Assembly (NCBI GenBank): GCA_019635355.1
Contig: JAHBZQ010000001.1
Location: 558,001 to 622,000, forward strand
Reading direction: 5' to 3'
Source: Rhizobacter sp.
GTDB taxonomy: Bacteria; Pseudomonadota; Gammaproteobacteria; Burkholderiales; Burkholderiaceae_C
DNA: 64,000 nucleotides
Positions 16,646 to 24,252 of this stretch are shown here, one piece after another. The notes under the pieces were generated by a model. The model saw only the letters and a program-made list of their open reading frames with translations. It searched no databases and was not told where the DNA came from. The number at the start of each line of letters is the position of its first letter. The first letter of the stretch is position 1. The position numbers were made by a program, and so were the translations under genes.

Positions 16646-17665
16646 TCAGGTGGAGGGCGTGAGCCAGGGCAACAGTTGCGAAGCGATCGCCGCGTCGATC
16701 TCAAAGTCTAGCGTTGCGACCCACACGCGCGTGGTGCCCATGCGCTCGGGGCGCAGCTTCACCGCGTCTTTCTCGGTGACGATCACATCGGTGGCGTTGG
16801 CAGGCCAGGGCAGGGTGGTGAACGGGTGATGGTCGGGCAGGGGCAGCTCGTCGATCTGCAGGCCCTCGGCTCGCAGCATCTCGAAGAAGCGCTGGGGGCG
16901 TGCCATGCCGGCCGCTGCGACCACGCTGCGGCCCTGCAGGTCAGCGAAGGCCTTGCGGGTCGCCACGCTGCCGGCCCACCAATCGGCCAGGGTTGCGAGG
17001 CCGCGCAGGTGGCGTTGGGCCAGGTGGCCGGGCAGGGGGGTGCTGGCGCGAGGCGCGTTGTAGACCACCAGGCTGCGCGGTGGCACCTCGGCCGGCACCG
17101 GCTCGCGCAAGGGGCCGGCCGGCAGCAGCCAGCCGTTGCCGCCGCCGCGTTCGTCGAACACGATGACCTGCGCGTCGCGAGCGAGGCGCCGGTGCTGGAG
17201 GCCGTCGTCGCTGACCAGCACGGTCAGCTCGGGGTGGGTGCCCAGCAGCAACTGGCCGGCGGCCACGCGGTCTGCACCCACGGCGACGGGCGCGCTGGTG
17301 CGCAGGTGCATCAGCAGCGGCTCGTCACCCGCCGCGTCGGCCGGTGTGTCGCGGGTGACGAGCTGGGGCTCGTCGCTCGAGCGGCCGTAGCCGCGCGAGA
17401 CGATCCCTGGGCGGTGCCCGTTCGCGCGGAGCATGTGGATGAGCGCCATCGTGGTGGGCGTCTTGCCCGCACCGCCGACGATCAGATTGCCCACCACGAG
17501 CACCGGCACTGGCAGGCGATGCGACCGCAACAACCCAAGCTGGTAGCCCGCCGTGCGCAGCGCCGCCACGCCGCGGTAGAGCCACGACAGCGGCCACAGC
17601 AACCATGCGATGGCCCCGCGCGTGAGCCATGCCTCTTGCAGTGGGGATGCGGCCGGCACGGTCAT
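16646..17665 (-). CDS. lpxK: Tetraacyldisaccharide 4'-kinase
   Basis: A 339-residue inner-membrane-associated kinase that phosphorylates the 4' position of the lipid A precursor disaccharide. An N-terminal hydrophobic helix precedes the P-loop VGNLIVGGAGKTPTTMAL. Other LpxK signatures are GIVSRGYGR, LVSDDGLQHRRLARD and VTEKDAVKL. It lies between exbD and trm112 and is the third lipid A/KDO gene of the region. Confidence 0.95.
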   Translation of the reverse strand: MTVPAASPLQEAWLTRGAIAWLLWPLSWLYRGVAALRTAGYQLGLLRSHRLPVPVLVVGNLIVGGAGKTPTTMALIHMLRANGHRPGIVSRGYGRSSDEPQLVTRDTPADAAGDEPLLMHLRTSAPVAVGADRVAAGQLLLGTHPELTVLVSDDGLQHRRLARDAQVIVFDERGGGNGWLLPAGPLREPVPAEVPPRSLVVYNAPRASTPLPGHLAQRHLRGLATLADWWAGSVATRKAFADLQGRSVVAAAGMARPQRFFEMLRAEGLQIDELPLPDHHPFTTLPWPANATDVIVTEKDAVKLRPERMGTTRVWVATLDFEIDAAIASQLLPWLTPST

Positions 17666-17713
17666 GTCGTGGTGCAGAGAAGGGGGCAGCGCCGCGAGGC
17701 CGCTGCCAAGCCC

Positions 17714-18139
17714 TCAGCGGCCCTGGTTGCCCTGGGTGGCGAAGGTGATCTTGGGCAGCCCGGCGCGGCGGGCCGCGTCCATCACCGTGATGACCGACTG
17801 GTGCGCCGCCGTGGCGTCGGCCGAGATGATGATCACGGTGTCCTTGGAGCCTTCGGAGGCCGCGGCCAGCTCACCGGTGAGCAGGTCGACGCTGCGTCCT
17901 TCGATCAGCTTGCGGTTGATCGCGTAGCGGCCGTCACCCGACACCGAGACGATGATCTCGCGAGGGTTGTCCTTGGGCCGGTCGGCGTCGGCCGTGGGCA
18001 GGGTGACGTTGAGTTCGGTGAACTTGGAGTACGTGGTCGAAAGCATCAGGAAGATGATCACGACCAGCAGCACGTCGATGAACGGGATCAGGTTGATCTC
18101 GGGGTCATCGCGCAGGTGCTTGCGGAAGTTCATCGGCAT
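17714..18139 (-). CDS. ExbD/TolR-type biopolymer transport protein of the lpxK cluster
   Basis: A 141-residue ExbD/TolR protein. The single membrane helix INLIPFIDVLLVVIIFLML carries the conserved Asp, and the periplasmic part includes VSVSGDGRYAINRKL and ISADATAAHQSVITVMDAA. It follows the exbB-like gene by 4 bases and precedes lpxK by 48. There is no tonB or tolA next to it. The exbB-exbD-lpxK order is common in betaproteobacteria; what the motor energises there is not established by the sequence. Confidence 0.92.
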   Translation of the reverse strand: MPMNFRKHLRDDPEINLIPFIDVLLVVIIFLMLSTTYSKFTELNVTLPTADADRPKDNPREIIVSVSGDGRYAINRKLIEGRSVDLLTGELAAASEGSKDTVIIISADATAAHQSVITVMDAARRAGLPKITFATQGNQGR

Positions 18140-18143
18140 GGCC

Positions 18144-18785
18144 TCAGGGCGCCTTCTTCACGGGCGGCACGGAGAAGCGCATCAGGTGCGGCACCAGGCG
18201 CTCGGCGGCCTGCTCCATCTCGAGGGTGTATTCCTCGATGCGGCCGCGGAAGTAGCGGTAGGCGATGAGCGACGGGATCGCGATCATCAGCCCGAAGGCG
18301 GTGTTGTAGAGCGCGATCGAGATGCCGTGCGCCAGCATCGCCGGGTTGCTGCCGCCGGTCGGGGCCTGCGAGCCGAAGATCTCGATCATGCCGATCACGG
18401 TGCCCATCAGACCCAGCAGCGGCGCGGCCGAGGCGATGGTGCCGATGGTGTTCATGTAGCGCTCCATGCGGTGCACGGCCACGCGGCCCGCCGATTCGAA
18501 CGAGGCACGCAGCACTGGCTCGGTGAGTCGGGGGTCGGCGATCACCGTGCGCAGCCCGCTCGCGAGCACGGCACCGAGGATGGAGTTGTCGGCGAGCTTG
18601 TTGACGACGTCGGCGCCGGGCAGGTGGGCGCGGGTGACGGAGACGACTTCATCGAGCAGCTTGGGTGGCGCGACCCGCGCGGTGCGCAGGCTGGAAAGCC
18701 TTTCGATGATCAGCGCCAGCGCCACGACGGAACACAGAAGCAAGGGCCAAATGGGCCAGCCAGCGGCTTGTATGATCGAAAACAA
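18144..18785 (-). CDS. ExbB/TolQ-type proton channel protein of the lpxK cluster
   Basis: A 213-residue MotA/TolQ/ExbB protein. N-terminal helix IIQAAGWPIWPLLLCSVVAL, a cytoplasmic domain, then APLLGLMGTVIGMIEIFG and a last helix around GISIALYNTAFGLMIAIPSL. I prefer the TTG start at 18785, which has GAGGA just upstream and matches where the first helix begins; an ATG 60 bases earlier would add a polar 20-residue extension. First gene of the minus-strand block running to adk. Confidence 0.88.
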   Translation of the reverse strand: MFSIIQAAGWPIWPLLLCSVVALALIIERLSSLRTARVAPPKLLDEVVSVTRAHLPGADVVNKLADNSILGAVLASGLRTVIADPRLTEPVLRASFESAGRVAVHRMERYMNTIGTIASAAPLLGLMGTVIGMIEIFGSQAPTGGSNPAMLAHGISIALYNTAFGLMIAIPSLIAYRYFRGRIEEYTLEMEQAAERLVPHLMRFSVPPVKKAP

Positions 18786-19122
18786 TCCTGTCCTCTCCGA
18801 GTCAGCCCCCAAGCGGGAGGCGCGATTATGGCCTTCTGGCTGCACTTGTCACCCCGTCCGATCGTTGCCTGTTGTGACTGCGCCGCTGCCTTGAAATCAC
18901 TTCGCGCGGTCGTCCACTGCAAGTGTGGATAACTTTGTGGGCAACCCAGGGTCGCACGCGTGCAGGCCGCGAAAAATCAGGCGCTCCGACAGTTTGCTCA
19001 AAACTTAGGCAAAGAAAATCCTTTGAAAATCAATAGCTTGCACGATTGTGAAAGCCTCGTGACAGCCGAAACGGCGCGCCATGCCTTGATTGGCGCGCTT
19101 GTGGAGTTCTCGACCCGCATCA
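18786..19122. other. Intergenic region between divergent exbB-like and xseA genes
   Basis: About 337 bases without a convincing gene. The part from 18960 to 19060 is clearly more AT-rich than its surroundings (for example AAAGAAAATCCTTTGAAAAT at 19012-19031) and is the natural place for xseA and exbB promoters. I see no -35/-10 pair good enough to call. A perfect DnaA box lies at 18924-18932. Confidence 0.6.
18924..18932 (-). promoter_or_regulatory. Perfect DnaA-box consensus (TTATCCACA on the minus strand)
   Basis: TGTGGATAA on the plus strand is the exact reverse complement of the TTATCCACA consensus. It is isolated: I found no second box nearby and no dnaA/dnaN or parAB genes, so it is not evidence of an origin. 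It could be a DnaA-titration or DnaA-regulated promoter site between xseA and the exbB-lpxK-adk block. Confidence 0.4.
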
Positions 19123-20439
19123 ATGCTGGGTTTGCCCGTGGTTGAGCCCATGTTCGCGCGCCCCGAGCGCATGGTGTGGAGCGTGGCCGGGCTCGTGCAC
19201 GCGGTCTCGGATGCACTTGCTGCGCGCTTCGCATCGTGCACCGTGCGGGGCGAGGTGTCGGGCTTTTCGCGCGCGGGCAGCGGGCATTGCTACCTCAGCC
19301 TGAAAGACGCCGACGGCGGCGCCGGCCTGCTGCGCTGCGCGATGTTCCGGCGTGCCGCGAGCCTGCTCGACTTCGCGCCGGCCGATGGCCAACTGGTCGA
19401 GGTGCGGGGGCGGCTGGCCGTCTACGAGCCGCGCGGCGAGTTGCAGTTCGTCATCGAGGCGATGCAGCGGGCTGGTGCCGGGGCCTTGTTCGAGCAGTTC
19501 CAGAAACTGCGCGCGCGGCTGGAAGGTGAAGGGCTGTTCGACGCCGAGCGCAAACGCGAGCCGCCCCGCTTTCCGCGCCGCATCGGCGTGGTCACCTCCT
19601 TGGGCGCGGCCGCGTTGCACGATGTGCTGACGTGCTTCGCGCGGCGCGCGCCGCATGTGGAGGTGGTGGTCTATCCGAGCCTCGTGCAGGGCAACGAAGC
19701 GCCGAAGGCGTTGGTTGACGCGCTGCAGACGGCCGACCGCCGCCGCGAGGTCGATCTGCTCATCCTGTGCCGAGGCGGCGGCTCGCTGGAGGACCTGTGG
19801 GCCTTCAATGATGAGCGTGTCGTGCGTGCCATCGTGGCGTGCGGCCTGCCTGTGTTGTGCGGCGTGGGGCATGAGACCGACGTGACGCTGGCCGACCTGG
19901 CGGCGGACGTTCGCGCGCCCACGCCCACGGCCGCCGCCGAGATGGCCTCGCCCACGCAGGAAGAAGGGCTCGCCTTGCTGGCCGCGGTGGCCCGCGTGAT
20001 GCAGCGTCGTGTGCACCAGGTGCTCGACACCGAGGCCCAGCGTCTGGACCGGGCCACCCTGCGCCTGCGCCGCCCGGCTGATGTGGTACGTCGGCAGGCC
20101 GAGCGCGTGGCCTTGCTGCGCCAGCGCCTTCAGGCGCGCGCCGCGCGGCATGTGCCGCAGCAACGCCAGGCCTGCAGTGAGTCGCAGCGGCGTTTGTCGC
20201 GCTCGGTGACGGTTGCGCTGGCCTCGCACCGCCAGCGTCTCGCCTCCCTGCAGGCGCGACTGGCCGCGCTCGACCCGCGGCAGGTGCTGGCCCGTGGCTA
20301 TGCCTGGCTGAGCGACGAGCAGGGCCACGCCCTCACAAGCGTCGACAACCTGACCGCCGGGAAGACCGTGACGGCAGAACTCGCCGACGGCCAGGTGCGC
20401 GCTGCAGTCCTCAGCGTGCAGCGGCGCATTGTCGAATAA
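19123..20439 (+). CDS. xseA: Exodeoxyribonuclease VII large subunit
   Basis: About 438 residues. The large subunit forms the catalytic core of exonuclease VII, which degrades single-stranded DNA bidirectionally together with XseB. The N-terminal OB-fold reads CTVRGEVSGFSRAGSGHCYL, the catalytic domain has RRIGVVTSLGAAALHD, ILCRGGGSLEDLWAFNDE and VGHETDVTLADLAADVRAPT, and a long coiled-coil follows. Candidate starts are TTG 19090, ATG 19123 and ATG 19150; I chose 19123 because the OB-fold begins about 35 residues later. xseB is not in this window. Confidence 0.93.
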   Translation: MLGLPVVEPMFARPERMVWSVAGLVHAVSDALAARFASCTVRGEVSGFSRAGSGHCYLSLKDADGGAGLLRCAMFRRAASLLDFAPADGQLVEVRGRLAVYEPRGELQFVIEAMQRAGAGALFEQFQKLRARLEGEGLFDAERKREPPRFPRRIGVVTSLGAAALHDVLTCFARRAPHVEVVVYPSLVQGNEAPKALVDALQTADRRREVDLLILCRGGGSLEDLWAFNDERVVRAIVACGLPVLCGVGHETDVTLADLAADVRAPTPTAAAEMASPTQEEGLALLAAVARVMQRRVHQVLDTEAQRLDRATLRLRRPADVVRRQAERVALLRQRLQARAARHVPQQRQACSESQRRLSRSVTVALASHRQRLASLQARLAALDPRQVLARGYAWLSDEQGHALTSVDNLTAGKTVTAELADGQVRAAVLSVQRRIVE

Positions 20440-20481
20440 CCCGTCTGCCTGAGGGTGCGCGCGGCTTCGCGTGGGCGTGCC

Positions 20482-20487
20482 TACAAT
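20482..20487 (+). promoter_or_regulatory. Candidate -10 element (TACAAT) upstream of sodB
   Basis: TACAAT lies 40 bases before the sodB ATG, in the short gap after xseA. No good -35 is present at 16-18 bases upstream, so this is a weak call, but sodB needs its own start site if it is not read through from xseA. Confidence 0.3.
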
Positions 20488-20527
20488 GCCCGCGACTTTC
20501 TCTCGTCTGCCTCGAAAGGACTCGCTC

Positions 20528-21109
20528 ATGGAACACACACTGCCGCCGCTGCCCTACGCTCACGATGCCCTGGTGCCGCACCTCAGCAAGGAAACGCTCG
20601 AGTACCACCACGACAAGCACCACAACGCCTACGTCGTGAACCTCAACAACCTGCAAAAGGGCACCGAGTTCGAATCGAAGAGCCTCGAAGAGATCATCAA
20701 GACCTCGTCGGGCGGCATCTACAACAACGCCGCGCAGATCTGGAACCACACCTTCTTCTGGAACTGCATGAAGCCGCAAGGCGGCGGCGAGCCCACCGGC
20801 GCACTGGCCGAGGCCATCAACAAGAAGTTCGGCAGCTACGCCGCCTTCAAGGAGGCGTTCACCAAGAGCGCCGTCGGCAACTTCGGCTCGGCCTGGACCT
20901 GGCTCGTGAAGAAGCCGGACGGCAGCGTCGACATCGTCAACATGGGCGCCGCCGGCACCCCGCTGACCACCGCCGACAAGCCGCTGCTGACGATCGACGT
21001 GTGGGAGCACGCGTACTACATCGACTACCGCAACCTGCGTCCGAAGTTCGTCGAGGTGTTCCTGAACTCGCTCGTGAACTGGGACTTCGCGGCGAAGAAC
21101 TTCGCCTGA
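20528..21109 (+). CDS. sodB: Superoxide dismutase [Fe]
   Basis: A 193-residue cytoplasmic iron-type superoxide dismutase. Metal ligands fit His27 (LEYHHDKHH region), His74 (AAQIWNHTFFWN), Asp158 and His162 (LLTIDVWEHAYYIDY). The pattern AAQIWNHTFFWNC and the short length favour Fe over Mn. The ATG at 20528 is the natural start (MEHTLPPLPY). Closed by a strong hairpin at 21132-21160. Confidence 0.96.
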   Translation: MEHTLPPLPYAHDALVPHLSKETLEYHHDKHHNAYVVNLNNLQKGTEFESKSLEEIIKTSSGGIYNNAAQIWNHTFFWNCMKPQGGGEPTGALAEAINKKFGSYAAFKEAFTKSAVGNFGSAWTWLVKKPDGSVDIVNMGAAGTPLTTADKPLLTIDVWEHAYYIDYRNLRPKFVEVFLNSLVNWDFAAKNFA

Positions 21110-21131
21110 TCGCGCTTCTCGCGCGGTGATA

Positions 21132-21160
21132 AAAAAGGCCGGTCTGTGACCGGCCTTTTT
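21132..21160. terminator. Bidirectional rho-independent terminator between sodB and the DUF192 gene
   Basis: GGCCGGTC-TGT-GACCGGCC is flanked by A6 on the left and T5 on the right, so it can terminate sodB on the plus strand and the convergent DUF192 gene on the minus strand. Confidence 0.92.
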
Positions 21161-21170
21161 GTTGGCTGTT

Positions 21171-21614
21171 TCAGGAGCCGAAGGGCGCGCCCGTGAGTCT
21201 GGTGCCAGGCTTGATGCCTCGTTTGCCGAACCAGCCAGCGTTCATCTCGAGCACGTAGCGCACCGGCTCGATGGAGCAGTGCGAGTCCAGCGTCTGCGGC
21301 TTCATCTCTTCGATGTTGAGCACGGTGCCGTTGTCGGCGATGAAGGCGATCGACAGGGGCAGCAGGGTGTTCTTCATCCAGAAGCACTGCTTGGCCGGCT
21401 GCTCGAAGACGAAGAGCATGCCTTCGTTGGTGGGCATTGAGGTGCGGAACATCAGGCCGGTGGCGCGCTGCTCGGGGTTCTGGGCGACCTGGGCCACGAT
21501 GTTGTGGATGCCGGCGCCGAGTTTGATGGTCGGCAGGCTTTGAGGAGCGTTCTGTGCGAGTGCAGGGGCTGCGGCGATCAGGAGCCAGCAGCTCAGCAGG
21601 AGGCGTTTCAACAT
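21171..21614 (-). CDS. Secreted DUF192 family protein
   Basis: A 147-residue protein with a signal peptide (MLKRLLLSCWLLIAAAPALAQ) and a DUF192 domain: GLMFRTSMPTNEGMLFVFE, CFWMKNTLLPLSIAFI and a C-terminal VLEMNAGWFGKRGIKPG segment. DUF192 proteins are small periplasmic proteins of unknown biochemical role. The start is the ATG at 21614; a longer frame would run through the hairpin at 21665-21693. Convergent with sodB. Confidence 0.88.
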   Translation of the reverse strand: MLKRLLLSCWLLIAAAPALAQNAPQSLPTIKLGAGIHNIVAQVAQNPEQRATGLMFRTSMPTNEGMLFVFEQPAKQCFWMKNTLLPLSIAFIADNGTVLNIEEMKPQTLDSHCSIEPVRYVLEMNAGWFGKRGIKPGTRLTGAPFGS

Positions 21615-21664
21615 GGCGAAGCTCGGCTGAGAGAGGATGCGGCGATTATCGTGAAGCCGCCATG

Positions 21665-21693
21665 AAAAACGCCCGGGCGGAACCGGGCGTTTT
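21665..21693 (-). terminator. Rho-independent terminator downstream of the small Lys/Ala-rich gene
   Basis: On the minus strand ACGCCCGG-loop-CCGGGCGT is followed by a run of T (complement of AAAAA at 21665-21669). It lies 53 bases past the stop of the small secreted protein gene and just before the DUF192 gene. Confidence 0.8.
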
Positions 21694-21746
21694 CGCAGGG
21701 ACTGCCGTTGCCGGCAGTCGGCCATCGGTATTCAGCGAAACGCTGA

Positions 21747-21917
21747 TTACTTCTTGGCTTCTTCCTTCTTGGCTTCCTTCTTTTCGGCCTTGGCTTCGGC
21801 CTTCTTCTCAGCCTTGGCTTCGGCCTTGGCGGCGGAAGCGGCGGGCTTGGCGGCGTCAGCAGCGTAGGCGCCAACGGCGAAGAGGGAAGCGATCAGAGCG
21901 GCCAGAAGCTTGTTCAT
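21747..21917 (-). CDS. Small secreted Lys/Ala-rich protein
   Basis: A 56-residue protein with a clear signal peptide (MNKLLAALIASLFAVGAYA, cleaved before AD). The mature part of about 37 residues is almost only Ala, Lys and Glu, arranged as AEAKAEKK-like repeats, predicting a charged helix. AAAGG lies 8 bases before the ATG, and the gene has its own terminator, so it is likely real and expressed. Similar small proteins are widespread in Burkholderiales without assigned function. I do not assign one; the composition resembles histone-like or envelope-associated polycations. Confidence 0.75.
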   Translation of the reverse strand: MNKLLAALIASLFAVGAYAADAAKPAASAAKAEAKAEKKAEAKAEKKEAKKEEAKK

Positions 21918-22055
21918 TTGATTTACCTTTCGAAAGTTTTGGATCCACCGCGCGCTCATCGCGCGGCACGCTCACAACGTGGGCCCTTGTCAGTCGGTTG
22001 ACAGAGTCCGTGGCATAGAATCTTTCGTTACCTATCGCAGTCCGGAGCCGACAGC

Positions 22056-23309
22056 ATGTACAAGCACATCAAAGTCCCTCAAGGCGGGCAGAAGATCAGC
22101 GTTAACCCCGACTTCTCGCTCAACGTTCCCGACCAGCCCATCATTCCCTACATCGAGGGTGACGGCACCGGATTCGACATCACGCCTGTGATGATCAAGG
22201 TGGTCGATGCAGCCGTGGCCAAGGCCTACGCTGGCAAGAAGAAGATCCACTGGATGGAGATCTACGCCGGCGAGAAGTCGACCAAGATCTACGGCCCCGA
22301 CGTGTGGCTGCCCGAAGAGACGCTCGAAGTGCTGCGGGACTATGTCGTCTCGATCAAGGGCCCGCTGACCACACCCGTGGGCGGTGGCATCCGCTCGCTG
22401 AACGTCGCACTCCGCCAGGAGCTCGACCTCTACGTCTGCCTGCGCCCGATCCAGTATTTCAAGGGTGTTCCTTCGCCGGTCAAGGAACCCGAGAAGACCA
22501 ACATGGTGATCTTCCGCGAGAACTCGGAAGACATCTACGCCGGCATCGAGTACGAAGCCGAGACCGACAAGGCCAAGAAGCTGATCAAGTTCCTGCAAGA
22601 CGAACTTGGCGTCAAGAAGATCCGCTTCCCGAACACCTCGGGCATCGGCATCAAGCCGGTCTCGCGCGAAGGCACCGAGCGTCTGGTGCGCAAGGCGATC
22701 CAGTACGCGATCGACAACGACAAGCCCAATGTGACGCTGGTGCACAAGGGCAACATCATGAAGTTCACCGAAGGTGGATTCCGTGATTGGGGCTACGCCC
22801 TGGCCCAGAAGGAATTCGGCGCCCAGCTGATCGACGGTGGCCCGTGGTGCAAGTTCAAGAACCCGAAGACGGGCAAGGAAATCACTGTCAAGGATTCGAT
22901 CGCCGACGCTTTCCTGCAGCAGATCCTGCTGCGCCCCGCTGAGTACTCGGTGATCGCCACGCTCAACCTCAACGGCGACTACGTGTCCGACGCCTTGGCG
23001 GCGCAGGTCGGCGGCATCGGCATCGCCCCGGGCGCCAACCTGAGCGACTCGGTGGCCATGTTCGAGGCGACCCACGGCACCGCCCCGAAGTACGCCGGCA
23101 AGGACTACGTCAACCCGGGTTCCGAGATCCTCTCGGCCGAGATGATGCTGCGCCACATGGGCTGGACGGAAGCGGCCGACCTCATCATCAGCTCGATGGA
23201 GAAGTCGATCCTGTCGAAGAAGGTCACCTATGACTTCGCCCGCCTGATGGACGGTGCGACGCAGGTCTCGTGCTCCGGCTTCGGCCAGGTCATGATCGAG
23301 AACATGTGA
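22056..23309 (+). CDS. icd: Isocitrate dehydrogenase [NADP+]
   Basis: A 417-residue TCA-cycle enzyme oxidising isocitrate to 2-oxoglutarate with NADP+. It has the substrate loop GGGIRSLNVALRQ, whose Ser is the phosphorylation site for AceK in enterobacteria, plus FRENSEDIYAGIE, the metal-binding Asp residues around LNLNGDYVSDALAAQ, and the NADP-type coenzyme motif HGTAPKYAGKDYVNP. GGAG precedes the ATG. Monocistronic, with the next hairpin 17 bases after the stop. Confidence 0.97.
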   Translation: MYKHIKVPQGGQKISVNPDFSLNVPDQPIIPYIEGDGTGFDITPVMIKVVDAAVAKAYAGKKKIHWMEIYAGEKSTKIYGPDVWLPEETLEVLRDYVVSIKGPLTTPVGGGIRSLNVALRQELDLYVCLRPIQYFKGVPSPVKEPEKTNMVIFRENSEDIYAGIEYEAETDKAKKLIKFLQDELGVKKIRFPNTSGIGIKPVSREGTERLVRKAIQYAIDNDKPNVTLVHKGNIMKFTEGGFRDWGYALAQKEFGAQLIDGGPWCKFKNPKTGKEITVKDSIADAFLQQILLRPAEYSVIATLNLNGDYVSDALAAQVGGIGIAPGANLSDSVAMFEATHGTAPKYAGKDYVNPGSEILSAEMMLRHMGWTEAADLIISSMEKSILSKKVTYDFARLMDGATQVSCSGFGQVMIENM

Positions 23310-23325
23310 TCTCGATCGGCTCAGC

Positions 23326-23354
23326 AAAAAGCCCACCGCTCGGTGGGCTTTTTT
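23326..23354. terminator. Rho-independent terminator between icd and the cold-shock gene
   Basis: GCCCACCG-CT-CGGTGGGC (outer pairs; loop opens in practice) is flanked by A5 and T6, so it can serve icd on the plus strand and the convergent cold-shock gene on the minus strand. Confidence 0.9.
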
Positions 23355-23408
23355 GTGGCCAAAGGGGTGAGGCGTCGGCCGCGGGACGCAGCCGCCAGTC
23401 GCTACAAA

Positions 23409-23678
23409 CTAGAGACTTGCGCTGACCCCCACGCCGGGTGCCATGGCGGCCGGCACGGGCGGCGCGTCGAGCGCCTCGTGCGGGCAGATGTTTTGGGCCA
23501 GCTGACCTTTGGGGCCTTGTACGGCGTCGTAGCTGACGCGGCCGCCCTGCTTCAAGGTGCGAAAGCCATCCATCTTGATGGCCGAAAAATGGGCAAAGAC
23601 GTCTTCGCCCCCACCCTCGGGTTCAATGAAGCCAAAACCCTTTGCATCGTTGAACCACTTGACAGTTCCAAAAGCCAT
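23409..23678 (-). CDS. Cold-shock domain protein with short C-terminal extension
   Basis: An 89-residue CspA-family single-stranded nucleic-acid-binding protein. The cold-shock domain occupies residues 1-67, with RNP1 (KGFGFI) and RNP2 (VFAHF). About 22 further residues, starting near CPHEALDAPP, are not part of the standard 67-70 residue fold and look disordered. The SD sequence GGGAGGAG precedes the ATG, and a plausible sigma-70 promoter lies at 23702-23730. Confidence 0.93.
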   Translation of the reverse strand: MAFGTVKWFNDAKGFGFIEPEGGGEDVFAHFSAIKMDGFRTLKQGGRVSYDAVQGPKGQLAQNICPHEALDAPPVPAAMAPGVGVSASL

Positions 23679-23701
23679 GGGCTCCTCCCTAGAACCGCGG
23701 C

Positions 23702-23730
23702 ATTCTTAGTCTGGGTTTTGGGGCTGTCAA
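23702..23730 (-). promoter_or_regulatory. Sigma-70-type promoter of the cold-shock gene
   Basis: On the minus strand a perfect TTGACA (-35, complement of 23725-23730) is followed after 17 bases by AAGAAT (-10, complement of 23702-23707; four of six matches to TATAAT). It lies 24 bases upstream of the start codon, leaving only a short 5' leader, unlike the long leader of E. coli cspA. Confidence 0.6.
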
Positions 23731-23883
23731 GGTGCCTTACCCCGAGCTGGCATCCATCTTGAATGGGTCGCGAGGAGGCGCCGAATGGCTTCAAAAGAGG
23801 GGCTGCTGTGATGCATTTGTACCCTTGTGCTGGGCTGGTTCGGCGCAATATCCCAGACACTGAAGCGCGAAGCATCAACTCAT

Positions 23884-23889
23884 TAGAAT
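23884..23889 (+). promoter_or_regulatory. Candidate -10 element (TAGAAT) just before clpS
   Basis: TAGAAT lies 6 bases upstream of the clpS ATG with no strong -35. If used, the transcript would be nearly leaderless. Weak call. Confidence 0.22.
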
Positions 23890-23895
23890 GAATCC

Positions 23896-24252
23896 ATGCC
23901 TGACGACACCCCTCCACCGCCCAAGCCTCCCAAGGCTGTGCCGCCGCCCGAGCGCGGCCAGGGCGCGGTTGTCGCCGAGCGCAAGACGGCCAAGACAGAG
24001 CCGCCCCGGATGTTCCAGGTGGTGCTCCTCAACGACGACTACACGCCGATGGAGTTTGTCGTGATGGTGCTTCAGGAATATTTCAAACGCGACCTCGAGA
24101 CCGCGACGCAGATCATGCTCAAGGTGCACAAGGAAGGCCGTGGTGTCTGCGGTGTCTACACCAAGGACGTGGCGGCCACGAAAGTCGAACTGGTGTTGAC
24201 CGCTGCCCGTCGTGGCGGCCACCCACTGCAATGCATTATGGAGGCCGCATGA
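23896..24252 (+). CDS. clpS: ClpS, adaptor for N-degron substrates of ClpAP
   Basis: A 118-residue adaptor. After a Pro-rich N-terminal tail of about 37 residues, which inserts into ClpA, the core has FQVVLLNDDYTPMEFVV with the NDDYTPMEFV N-degron-binding pocket, HKEGRGVCGVYTKDVA and the C-terminal strand. It binds N-terminal Leu/Phe/Tyr/Trp of substrates and hands them to ClpA. The stop overlaps the clpA start (ATGA). Confidence 0.96.
   Translation: MPDDTPPPPKPPKAVPPPERGQGAVVAERKTAKTEPPRMFQVVLLNDDYTPMEFVVMVLQEYFKRDLETATQIMLKVHKEGRGVCGVYTKDVAATKVELVLTAARRGGHPLQCIMEAA

Noticed and set aside
18786..19122. Chromosome or plasmid origin because of the DnaA box and AT-rich patch
   Set aside because: Only a single box, no clustered boxes, and no dnaA, dnaN, gidA, parAB or rep genes nearby.
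21998..22021. TTGACA ... TAGAAT as the icd promoter
   Set aside because: Both hexamers are good, but the spacer is only 12 bases, too short for sigma-70.
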